Shown: in pieces, positions 55,470-62,960 of the stretch
Layout: every line of letters starts with the position of its first letter
Numbering within the stretch: the stretch's first letter is position 1
Made by a program: the position numbers and the translations under genes
Notes under the pieces: model-generated
Told to the model about the DNA's origin: nothing
The model's input: the letters and a program-made list of their open reading frames with translations, nothing else
Database searches by the model: none
NCBI RefSeq assembly: GCF_000292345.1
Contig: NZ_ALOU01000007.1
Span: 1-64,000 of the forward strand
From: Cupriavidus sp. BIS7
GTDB lineage: Bacteria > Pseudomonadota > Gammaproteobacteria > Burkholderiales > Burkholderiaceae
Reading direction: 5' to 3'
Length of the DNA stretch: 64,000 nt

Positions 55470-56482
55470 TGCGAGCAGCGCGCCTGATTCTGCGGGTCGT
55501 TCTGCTGTTTGCCTCGGCAATGGCCGACGCCCATGAAGTGCGCCCGGGCTACCTCGATCTGCGCGAAGTGGCGCCGGATCGCTTCGAGGTGATGTGGAAG
55601 GTTCCGGCGCTCGGTGACTACCGCCTCGGCATCTACGTGGTGCTGCCGGAAAACTGCAGCGGCGTGCCGTCGCAGGGTTCCTTCGTCGGCTCGACCTTTG
55701 TCGAGCGCTGGCAGGCTACTTGCACGGGCAGCCTGGTCGGCAGGCGGGTGGGCATCGACGGCCTGAGCGCGACGAAGACAGACGTCCTTGTGCGCGTCGA
55801 GCGCCTGGACGGCACGACGCAGACGGCCCGGCTGACGCCTGCCGAGACCTCGTTCGAGGTGACGGCCTCGCCGAGCCGGTTCGAAGTCGCGAAGACCTAT
55901 CTGCTGCTCGGCGTCGAGCACATTCTGCTTGGCGTCGATCACCTGCTGTTCGTGCTCGGCCTGCTGTTCCTCTGTGGGAACTGGCACCGCCTGCTCGTCA
56001 CCGTCACTGCGTTTACGGTTGCGCACAGCATTACGCTCGCCGCCGCGACGCTCGGCCTCGTCCACGTCCCGCAGGCGCCGGTGGAAGCCACGATCGCGCT
56101 GAGCGTCATGTTCGTCGCCGCCGAGGTGCTGCGCAGCGCGCACGGAGCGACTGGGCTGGCGGCGCGATTTCCGTGGATCGTGGCGTTCGTCTTCGGCCTG
56201 CTGCACGGCTTCGGCTTCGCCGGCGCGCTCCGGGAAGTCGGACTGCCTGAAAAGAACATCCCCGTCGCGCTCTTGTTTTTCAACCTCGGCGTCGAGGCCG
56301 GGCAAATCCTTTTCATCGCCGCGGTGTCAATGGTGCTGCTGCTCGTCGCGCGTCTCGCAACTGGCAGCGGCCGCGAGGGGCGCAATCCGTGGCAATCGAG
56401 GTCTTCGATCCGGACACCAATCGCCTATGTGATCGGGTCGGTTGCCGCCTTCTGGGTTGTGCAGCGCGTGGCGGCCTTCTGA
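55466..56482 (+). CDS. HupE/UreJ family membrane protein with N-terminal periplasmic domain
   Basis: A 338-residue protein. After a signal (1-20), a periplasmic part (about 22-135; HEVRPGYLDLREVAPDRFEV) precedes seven membrane helices with the family motifs GVEHILLGVDHLLFVLGLL, AFTVAHSITLAAATLGL and FGLLHGFGFAGAL. The His/Asp-rich repeats suggest metal (nickel or other) transport, as in HupE and UreJ. No hydrogenase or urease genes are nearby. The first of two adjacent ATGs (55466) is chosen because its ATGA overlaps the upstream stop and GGGGAGG precedes it. Confidence 0.88.
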   Translation: MMRAARLILRVVLLFASAMADAHEVRPGYLDLREVAPDRFEVMWKVPALGDYRLGIYVVLPENCSGVPSQGSFVGSTFVERWQATCTGSLVGRRVGIDGLSATKTDVLVRVERLDGTTQTARLTPAETSFEVTASPSRFEVAKTYLLLGVEHILLGVDHLLFVLGLLFLCGNWHRLLVTVTAFTVAHSITLAAATLGLVHVPQAPVEATIALSVMFVAAEVLRSAHGATGLAARFPWIVAFVFGLLHGFGFAGALREVGLPEKNIPVALLFFNLGVEAGQILFIAAVSMVLLLVARLATGSGREGRNPWQSRSSIRTPIAYVIGSVAAFWVVQRVAAF

Positions 56483-56610
56483 CACACGGTGGACGGGATA
56501 TGGGACAAGCGGCCTGTCCCCGGATGGGGAGCAGTCGCTGTGCGCGCGCTTCGGGGCTCGAACCAGAGTAGATGCCGATGGCACGCGCGGCAGGCCGCCC
56601 CGTCGCGGGC

Positions 56611-56883
56611 TCAGCGCCCGCGCTGCGCCGCATCGGCCAGCGGCATCCAGTGCACAAAGCCGAACAGCACTGTCAGCACCACGCTGTCGAGCAGCGGCCC
56701 CTTGTACAGCGCCACCTTCTTGAAGAAAACGACCGCCTCCAGCATATGCGCCGCCAGCAGCGCCACGGCCACGATGCGCAGCCAGTGGATCGCATCCGGC
56801 GGCAGCGGCAGCGTCTTCACGCAGCTCACGAGCGCGAGGCCGTAGACGACAAGCAGAAGTACTTTGCTGAGGGAGTAGAACAT
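56611..56883 (-). CDS. DUF1145 (YhhL-like) small membrane protein
   Basis: A 90-residue inner membrane protein with two or three hydrophobic helices (KVLLLVVYGLALVSCVKTLP, LRIVAVALLAAHMLEAVVFF and LLDSVVLTVLFGFVHWMPL). The pattern matches DUF1145. Function unknown. It is convergent with HupE/UreJ and has GGAGCC upstream, a moderate ribosome site. Confidence 0.7.
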   Translation of the reverse strand: MFYSLSKVLLLVVYGLALVSCVKTLPLPPDAIHWLRIVAVALLAAHMLEAVVFFKKVALYKGPLLDSVVLTVLFGFVHWMPLADAAQRGR

Positions 56884-57104
56884 GATGGAGGCTCCGGTAA
56901 TCCCGAGTGGACTTGGCGCGTCATTAAAGCAGGAACCACCTCAAGATACACCCGCCCAATTGGCAGTAGGGGTAGTGGGGGCAGGACCCAATGACCAAGG
57001 TGCCGGCTTGATCGGGAGGCGCCCGGCGGCTTCTTCCGAAGCATGAGGCACGAACATGGAATCGCGAACGAATCTTCGAACGCGCCGTGCCGCCCTGATC
57101 CTCC

Positions 57105-57191
57105 TCAGAGATCGAGCTTGGTGATCTTCGCGCCGTTGAGCGAGACATCGACCATCAGGCCCGCGTTCGCCTGGACGAAGCCGATCACACC
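57105..57191 (-). pseudogene. YSC84-family C-terminal fragment
   Basis: A minus-strand frame encodes VIGFVQANAGLMVDVSLNGA and KITKLDL followed by TGA. It aligns with the end of the intact YSC84 lipoprotein at 27873 (IIGFVLTNAGLMGNLSLEGT and KISKLDI). Similarity stops abruptly at about 57191; upstream the frame gives unrelated residues, and there is no start or signal. It is a truncated relic lying just right of the DUF3604-DUF1145 block. Confidence 0.65.
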
Positions 57192-57259
57192 AACTGGATG
57201 CCGTTGTTCTGGGTTAGTACCCCGCTCGTGCCGGTTGGATGCGCTACGCATGCGTTATA

Positions 57260-57283
57260 TTGCGATAAGTTTTCTTATCGCAA
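57260..57283. promoter_or_regulatory. Perfect palindrome TTGCGATAAG-TTTT-CTTATCGCAA
   Basis: Ten-bp arms with a four-base T loop, 124 bp upstream of the racemase gene. It has no T-run after it, so an operator is more likely than a terminator. The AT-rich sequence contrasts with the GC-rich surroundings. Confidence 0.5.
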
Positions 57284-57285
57284 CA

Positions 57286-57300
57286 TGTTCATAATGAACA
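57286..57300. promoter_or_regulatory. Perfect palindrome TGTTCAT-A-ATGAACA
   Basis: A 15-bp exact palindrome two bases after the previous one. Its form resembles operators of the IclR family. No IclR-type gene is in the window, so any regulator is encoded elsewhere. Confidence 0.5.
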
Positions 57301-57407
57301 CAAACCGATGCCGAGGAAAATTAGCCATCGATACTCAGGCCAGACGGCTCACCCGCCTTTGGCGCTTTTGCTAGAGTGGATGCCGACCTGAACCACGACA
57401 CCACCTT

Positions 57408-58109
57408 ATGAAGACGATTGGACTGATTGGCGGGATGAGCTGGGAATCGTCGGCCGAGTACTACCGGCTGATCAACCAGGGCATGAAGGCCCGCCTTGGC
57501 GGCCATCGCAATGCCCGCAGCATCATGGCCACCGTATGCTTCGAGGAAATCAAACAGCTGCAGCACGCGGAGCGCTGGGACGAACTTGGGCAACAGATGC
57601 AGCAGGCGGCCCGGCAGGTGGTGGCCGGCGGGGCTGACTTCGTCGTGCTCTGCACGAACACGATGCACAGGGTGGCACCGGCCATCGAGGAAGTACTCAA
57701 CGTGCCCTTCCTGCATATCGTCGATCCAACCGCGGCGGCGCTGCGCGTGGCTGGCGTTCAGCGTGTGGGGCTGCTTGGAACGCGGTTCACGATGGAGCAG
57801 GACTTCTACCGCCAGCGGATGGAAGACCGTCATGGCATCAAGGTGTTGGTCCCGGAAGACGCCGAGCGCGATATCGTCCACGACGTCATCTACGACGAAC
57901 TCTGCCATGGCATCGTGCGTGATGAATCGCGGGCAGCCTATCAGCGCATCATCGCCGCGCTGCAGGCCGACGGTGCCCAGGCCGTGATTCTCGGCTGCAC
58001 CGAAATCATGCTGTTGATCGGCCCGCAGGACAGCGCCCTGCCCGTGTTCGACACCACCGCGCTGCATGCGATGGCCGCCGTCGACATGGCCATCGCCGAC
58101 CACGCTTGA
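57408..58109 (+). CDS. Aspartate/glutamate racemase family protein
   Basis: A 233-residue two-domain enzyme. The paired catalytic cysteines are Cys82 (VVLCTNTMHR) and Cys197 (ILGCTEIML), with the N-terminal GLIGGMSWESSAEYYRLIN of the YgeA/RacX amino-acid racemase subfamily. It is likely to racemise a broad set of L-amino acids without cofactor. The ATG at 57408 has only a modest ribosome site; the palindromes at 57260-57300 precede it. Confidence 0.9.
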   Translation: MKTIGLIGGMSWESSAEYYRLINQGMKARLGGHRNARSIMATVCFEEIKQLQHAERWDELGQQMQQAARQVVAGGADFVVLCTNTMHRVAPAIEEVLNVPFLHIVDPTAAALRVAGVQRVGLLGTRFTMEQDFYRQRMEDRHGIKVLVPEDAERDIVHDVIYDELCHGIVRDESRAAYQRIIAALQADGAQAVILGCTEIMLLIGPQDSALPVFDTTALHAMAAVDMAIADHA

Positions 58110-58126
58110 TAAGCCCTCCTAGAAAA

Positions 58127-58148
58127 GACCCGGACCGAAGTCCGGGTC
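58127..58148 (-). terminator. Hairpin between convergent racemase and ferritin-like genes
   Basis: GACCCGGAC and GTCCGGGTC form a perfect 9-bp stem with loop CGAA. On the minus strand it is followed by TTTTCT, so it fits a terminator of the ferritin-like gene, and may also end the racemase transcript. Confidence 0.7.
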
Positions 58149-58242
58149 GAATCCAGCCGTCTGCCCGTTCCAGTAGGACGGCCGGCACAGCGGACGCGGC
58201 ATTCGGCCTGCACCGCCGTGAAACCTGGCGATGTTGCCCGCC

Positions 58243-58863
58243 TCACCCAACAAACGCTCCCGGCACCGGGTCCTCGCCAAGCACGCTGAGCAGGACGGCC
58301 CAGTGCATCGCTTCGTCGCCAAGGATGCTGCCGGCGGCCTTGCTCAGTTCGCGGTTGTGGAAGCTCGGCAGGACGCCGAGGTAGGCGGCGGTGGCGCCCT
58401 TTTCCAGCCCGGCCGCAAAGCGCAGGACGTCTGCCTGGGTCTTCAGATCCGCCACGGGGAACTTGTACTCGCCGGCTGCCTTGGTCTTGACCGGCGTGCC
58501 GCCGAGCTTTTCCACGGTGCCGGCCAGCACCTGCGCGTGCGCCTTGTGATGGGTCTGGAACTTGACGGCGGTGTCCAGCACCGGTTTTTGCAGCAGGCCG
58601 CTTTCGGCCCCCACCTGGTAGGCGGCAATCGCCTGGTATTCCAGTCCAAGCGCCGTGTTGAGGATATTGATGTCGTCTTTCGTGCTGGTGGACTTCGTCT
58701 GCCCCCACGCCGGCAACGCCTCGCCGAGCGACAGCGCCGCCAGCGAGCCAAGCATGAATGCGCCAGGTGCCTTGAGCCAGCCACGACGGACCAGATCGGG
58801 GGCAAGGTCCGCGTCGCGGCAACCACCGATGATCGGCAAAGACAGATCTAGCTTCGTTTTCAT
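58243..58863 (-). CDS. Ferritin-like domain protein with Tat-like signal
   Basis: A 206-residue exported protein. An RRGWLKAPGAFMLGSLAALS segment at about residues 26-45 looks like a twin-arginine signal preceded by an unusually long N-region. The mature four-helix domain (about 60-205) has ILNTALGLEYQAIAAYQVGAES, HHKAHAQVLAGTVEKLGG and GDEAMHWAVLLSVLG, with the Glu and His residues expected of a diiron ferritin-like fold. The start at 58863 follows AAAGGAGG. It is divergent from the ECF sigma gene, which may control it. Confidence 0.82.
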   Translation of the reverse strand: MKTKLDLSLPIIGGCRDADLAPDLVRRGWLKAPGAFMLGSLAALSLGEALPAWGQTKSTSTKDDINILNTALGLEYQAIAAYQVGAESGLLQKPVLDTAVKFQTHHKAHAQVLAGTVEKLGGTPVKTKAAGEYKFPVADLKTQADVLRFAAGLEKGATAAYLGVLPSFHNRELSKAAGSILGDEAMHWAVLLSVLGEDPVPGAFVG

Positions 58864-59032
58864 GGGAACCCTCCTTTGATTGGGCGATGAACGCTCGCGG
58901 GCGAGGCATCGCCCACGCGTCATCGGCTTATACGCAGCCATCGGCCCGCCGGATGCACCCCCTGTCTCTTCCCATCTCTCTGCCCATCTCTCTGCCTATA
59001 ATCCGGCAACACCAATAGCGTGGAGCTACCGC

Positions 59033-59632
59033 GTGGCCCTGTCGCCGGAGTCCCCCTTACCTTTGCCCGATGCCCCCGACCCGTTCGAGGCGCTGCTCGG
59101 ACGGGTGGCAATGGGTGACCGGCTCGCGCTGCGTGCGATCTACGATCAGGCGGCACCGAAACTGTTTGGCCTCGCGCTGCGTATAACTGGCAGGCGGGAC
59201 TGGGCGGAGGACGTGGTGCAGGAAAGCTTCGTCAGCATCTGGCACCACGCCGGCGACTACCGGCCGCAACTGGCGGCGCCGATGACGTGGATGACGACGA
59301 TTGTGCACAATCGGGCTCTGGACTGCCTGCGCCGGGCCAACGCGGCGCGGCTGGCATCGGCCATGCCGCTGGAAGAGGCCCCGGAAATCTTTTTCAAGGA
59401 CGAGCATGACGGCCCGGCCGAACTGGCGCAGGCCAGCGAACAGGCGCGCGCGCTGAACCGTTGCCTGCAACGGCTGGAGCCGTCGCAGCGCGAGGCGGTG
59501 GTGCTGGCCTACCTGCAGGACCTCAGTCATGCGGAGCTGGCCACTCGGATGCGGGCGCCACTGGGCACGATCAAATCGTGGGTCCGCCGTGGCCTGGAGA
59601 AACTGCGGTCCTGCCTGGAGGCCACGCCATGA
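59033..59632 (+). CDS. ECF-type RNA polymerase sigma factor (SigK-like)
   Basis: A 199-residue sigma-70 family protein with region 2 (about 40-105; IYDQAAPKLFGLALRITGRR and AEDVVQESFVSIWHHAGDY) and region 4 (about 140-195; LEPSQREAVVLAYLQDLSH and GTIKSWVRRGLEKLR). The GTG at 59033 is chosen since GGAG lies 7 bases upstream and the upstream frame is low-complexity. It overlaps the anti-sigma gene by 4 bases. Confidence 0.9.
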   Translation: MALSPESPLPLPDAPDPFEALLGRVAMGDRLALRAIYDQAAPKLFGLALRITGRRDWAEDVVQESFVSIWHHAGDYRPQLAAPMTWMTTIVHNRALDCLRRANAARLASAMPLEEAPEIFFKDEHDGPAELAQASEQARALNRCLQRLEPSQREAVVLAYLQDLSHAELATRMRAPLGTIKSWVRRGLEKLRSCLEATP

Positions 59633-60381
59633 ATCTTGTGCGCCACCCCAACCTGCTCGATCGCATGGCCGCCCAGTACGCGCTGGGCGTGCTGCGTGGC
59701 GGCGCGCGTCGGCGCATGGAGCAACTGGCGCGCGAGGAACCAGCCGTACGGGCGGCGATTGCCCACTGGCAGGCAAGGCTGGCTGGCATGGCCGAGTTGC
59801 AGGCGCCGGTTGTGCCGGTGGAAGCGGTCTGGTGCGGTGTAGAAAGGCGGCTTGGCTGGAAAGCCGATCCACCGGCCACCACACCTGCCGCCACGCCCAC
59901 CGCAACGCCCGCGCCCGCTGGCGGCTGGCGCCACCTGTGGCAAGCCGCCAGCTTCTGGCGCGGCGCCACGGCAGCGATGGCAGTCATTGCCGTGATCGCG
60001 ATGGTCGGCACCATGGGCCGCTTGCCGGCGCAGCGATCCACCCCGGCCACGGTGATCGCCTTGCTGCAATCCCAACAGGCACAGGCGGCCATGCTGGTCA
60101 GTTGGGATGCGGCCAGCCGGGCCCTGCTGGTTCGCAGGCTTGACGACCTGACGTTGTCGGACCAGCAGGTTCTGCAGCTTTGGGCGCTGCCCGAGGGGGG
60201 CAAGCCGCAGTCGCTCGGCGTAATCGGCCGTGCACGCGAGGCTCGCCTGCCAGTTGGCGCGCTGCCCGCCAACGTGCCGGCCTTGGCAGTCAGCATTGAG
60301 CCACCCGGCGGCTCGCCCAATCCGGACGGTCCGAGCGGCCCCGTGGTGTTCCAGGGCGCGCTGCTGAAGCCGCCGGCCTGA
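59629..60381 (+). CDS. Anti-sigma factor, RskA/anti-sigma-K type
   Basis: A 250-residue membrane protein. The cytoplasmic N-terminus (about 1-100) starts MNLVRHPNLLDRMAAQYALG and contains ARRRMEQLAREEPAVRAAI; a Pro/Thr-rich linker leads to one membrane helix (GATAAMAVIAVIAMVGTMG, about 113-131); the periplasmic RskA-like domain has LLQSQQAQAAMLVSWD and LQLWALPEGGKPQSLGVI. It would hold the ECF sigma factor at the membrane until a periplasmic signal leads to release. It overlaps the sigma gene by ATGA, so expression is coupled. Confidence 0.9.
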   Translation: MNLVRHPNLLDRMAAQYALGVLRGGARRRMEQLAREEPAVRAAIAHWQARLAGMAELQAPVVPVEAVWCGVERRLGWKADPPATTPAATPTATPAPAGGWRHLWQAASFWRGATAAMAVIAVIAMVGTMGRLPAQRSTPATVIALLQSQQAQAAMLVSWDAASRALLVRRLDDLTLSDQQVLQLWALPEGGKPQSLGVIGRAREARLPVGALPANVPALAVSIEPPGGSPNPDGPSGPVVFQGALLKPPA

Positions 60382-60453
60382 GCTGCAAGCGCATAAGAAT
60401 CGGGTTTCGTCCGCTAGAATTCGGCCCAGACACATGCCCGGAAGGTTTCGAAG

Positions 60454-62847
60454 TTGGCACTACAACAGGGTTTCATCCTGACTCGACATTGGCGCGATAC
60501 GCCCGGCGGCACGGAAGTCGAGTTCTGGCTGGCCACCGATGACGGCCCGCGCCGGGTGCGCCTGCCCTGGCAATCGTCGACGGCATTCATTCCGGCCGCT
60601 CAGCGCGAGCGTGCGGAAGCGCTGCTGCGCGGCGAACGCGATGTCGAACTGCGCCCGTTGTCCCTGCACGACTTCCAGCACCGCCCGGTGCTTGGCCTCT
60701 ACTGCAACCAGCACCGCCAACTGATCCGCATCGAGCGAGCACTGCGCGACGCGGGCGTAGATGTCTACGAGGCCGATATCCGTCCGCCCGAGCGCTACCT
60801 GATGGAGCGCTTCATCACCGCGCCGGTCTGGTTCGACGGCCAGCCCGATGCAGGCGGCGTGCTGTGCGACGCCCAGATGAAACCAGCTGCCGACTACCGG
60901 CCGGCGCTGCGCCTGGTCTCACTGGACATCGAAACCAATGCGTTTGGCGATCTCTATTCGATTGCGCTGGAAGGCTGCGGCGAGCGCCAGGTGTACATGC
61001 TCGGCCCGACGCCGCCACAATCGCCACCACAGACGCCGCAGCAGACGCCGCCAGACATCGACTTCGCACTCGAATACTGCGACTCCCGCGCCGCACTGCT
61101 GGAAAAGCTCAACGACTGGCTGGCCCGGCATGATCCGGACGCGATCATCGGCTGGAACCTCGTGCAGTTCGACCTGCGCGTGCTGCGCGAGCACGCGCGC
61201 CAGTACCAGATCCCGCTGCGCCTGGGCCGTGCCGGCGCCGAACTGGAATGGCGCGAGCACAACCGCCAGCAGCATTACTTCGCGGCGGCCGCCGGAAGGC
61301 TGATCATCGACGGCATCGAGGCCCTGCGTTCCGCCACGTGGAATTTCCCGTCGTTCAGCCTCGAATCCGTGGCGCAGACGCTGCTGGGCGAAGGCAAGGC
61401 AATCGACAACCCGTATGACCGCATGGACGCGATCGACCGGATGTTCGCCGAGGACAAGCCCGCGCTGGCGCGCTACAACCTGCGCGACTGCGAACTGGTA
61501 ACGCGCATCTTCGAAAAAACCGAACTGCTGACGTTCCTGCTGGAGCGCGCCACCGTCACCGGCCTGCCAGCCGACCGCAGCGGCGGTTCGGTGGCGGCAT
61601 TCACGCATCTCTACATGCCACTGATGCACCGCCAGGGCTACGTGGCGCCCAATCTCGGCGAAAAGGCGCCGGAAGCCAGCCCCGGCGGCTTTGTGATGGA
61701 CTCCCGCCCGGGGCTCTACGAGTCGGTGCTTGTGCTCGACTACAAGAGCCTCTATCCGTCGATCATCCGCACGTTCCTGATCGATCCGATCGGGCTGGTG
61801 GAAGGTCTGGCCCATCCTGACGATGCCGATTCCGTGCCTGGATTCCGCGGCGCGCGGTTTTCGCGTACGAAGCACTGCCTGCCGGCCATCGTCGCGCGCG
61901 TCTGGCAGGGACGCGAGGCCGCCAAGCGCGACAAGAACAAGCCGCTGTCGCAGGCGCTCAAGATCATCATGAACGCGTTCTACGGCGTACTGGGCTCCAG
62001 CGGCTGCCGATTCTTCGACGCGCGCCTGGCATCGTCGATCACCATGCGCGGCCACGAGATCATGCGCCAGACACGCGCGCTGATCGAGGCACGCGGCTAC
62101 GAGGTGATCTATGGCGACACCGATTCCACGTTCGTCTGGCTACGGCGCGCGCGTTCCGAAACCGACGCCGCGCAGATCGGCCGCAGCCTGGTGGCCTACG
62201 TCAACGACTGGTGGCGCGACCACCTGTGGCAGGCCCACGGCCTGGAGTCGGCACTGGAACTGCAGTTCGAGACCCACTTCCGCCGCTTCCTGATGCCGAC
62301 GATCCGCGGCACCGACCTCGGCAGCAAGAAACGCTACGCGGGCCAGGTGGTACGCGCGGACGGGCGCGCGGAGATGGTCTTCAAGGGTCTGGAAACGGTG
62401 CGCACCGACTGGTCGCCGCTGGCGCAGCAGTTCCAGCAGACGCTCTACGAGAAGATCTTCAATCACGAGCCCTACCAGGACTACGTGCGCGAGATTGTGC
62501 GCCGCACACTGGCCGGCGAACTGGACGCGCAACTGGTCTACCGCAAACGCCTGCGCCGGCAGCTCGACGAATACCAGCGCAACGTGCCGCCGCACGTCCG
62601 CGCGGCACGGATCGCCGACGAATACAACGCGCGCCACGGCCGCCCGCGCCAGTACCAGCACGGCGGATGGATCAGCTACCTGATGACGGTTGCCGGCCCC
62701 GAACCGCTGGAGACGCTGGCGTCGTCGATCGACTATGACCATTACGTCACGCGCCAGCTACAGCCAATCGCCGACGCGATCCTGCCGTTCCTGGACGACG
62801 ACTTCGAGACGCTGCTGACCGGCCAGATGGCACTGTTTCCGCAGTAA
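60454..62847 (+). CDS. polB: DNA polymerase II (family B)
   Basis: A 797-residue family B polymerase, the length of E. coli Pol II. The exonuclease DIET motif is at 158-161, polymerase motif A ([13 protein letters not shown]) begins at Asp429, motif B is [12 protein letters not shown], and motif C (YGDTDS) has Asp555 and Asp557. All catalytic acids are present, so it should be an active proofreading polymerase used in repair or translesion synthesis. The start is TTG at 60454, with GGAAGG 8 bases upstream. A proline-rich [13 protein letters not shown] insertion follows the exonuclease I region. Confidence 0.95.
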   Translation: MALQQGFILTRHWRDTPGGTEVEFWLATDDGPRRVRLPWQSSTAFIPAAQRERAEALLRGERDVELRPLSLHDFQHRPVLGLYCNQHRQLIRIERALRDAGVDVYEADIRPPERYLMERFITAPVWFDGQPDAGGVLCDAQMKPAADYRPALRLVSLDIETNAFGDLYSIALEGCGERQVYMLGPTPPQSPPQTPQQTPPDIDFALEYCDSRAALLEKLNDWLARHDPDAIIGWNLVQFDLRVLREHARQYQIPLRLGRAGAELEWREHNRQQHYFAAAAGRLIIDGIEALRSATWNFPSFSLESVAQTLLGEGKAIDNPYDRMDAIDRMFAEDKPALARYNLRDCELVTRIFEKTELLTFLLERATVTGLPADRSGGSVAAFTHLYMPLMHRQGYVAPNLGEKAPEASPGGFVMDSRPGLYESVLVLDYKSLYPSIIRTFLIDPIGLVEGLAHPDDADSVPGFRGARFSRTKHCLPAIVARVWQGREAAKRDKNKPLSQALKIIMNAFYGVLGSSGCRFFDARLASSITMRGHEIMRQTRALIEARGYEVIYGDTDSTFVWLRRARSETDAAQIGRSLVAYVNDWWRDHLWQAHGLESALELQFETHFRRFLMPTIRGTDLGSKKRYAGQVVRADGRAEMVFKGLETVRTDWSPLAQQFQQTLYEKIFNHEPYQDYVREIVRRTLAGELDAQLVYRKRLRRQLDEYQRNVPPHVRAARIADEYNARHGRPRQYQHGGWISYLMTVAGPEPLETLASSIDYDHYVTRQLQPIADAILPFLDDDFETLLTGQMALFPQ

Positions 62848-62960
62848 CACCCTGATGGCACCCCGGCGGCACCCCGGCGGCACGGGCGGGCGGCGCTTGT
62901 CGCCTGAGGTATCCTTGCCGTCTTGGAACAAGAATCCGCGAGAGACTTCACCTGCTGTCC

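Noticed and set aside
58997-59002. TATAAT as a sigma-70 -10 box before the ECF sigma gene
   Set aside because: Good hexamer, but no -35-like sequence at 16-18 bp and the AT content is locally high; kept out of the feature list.
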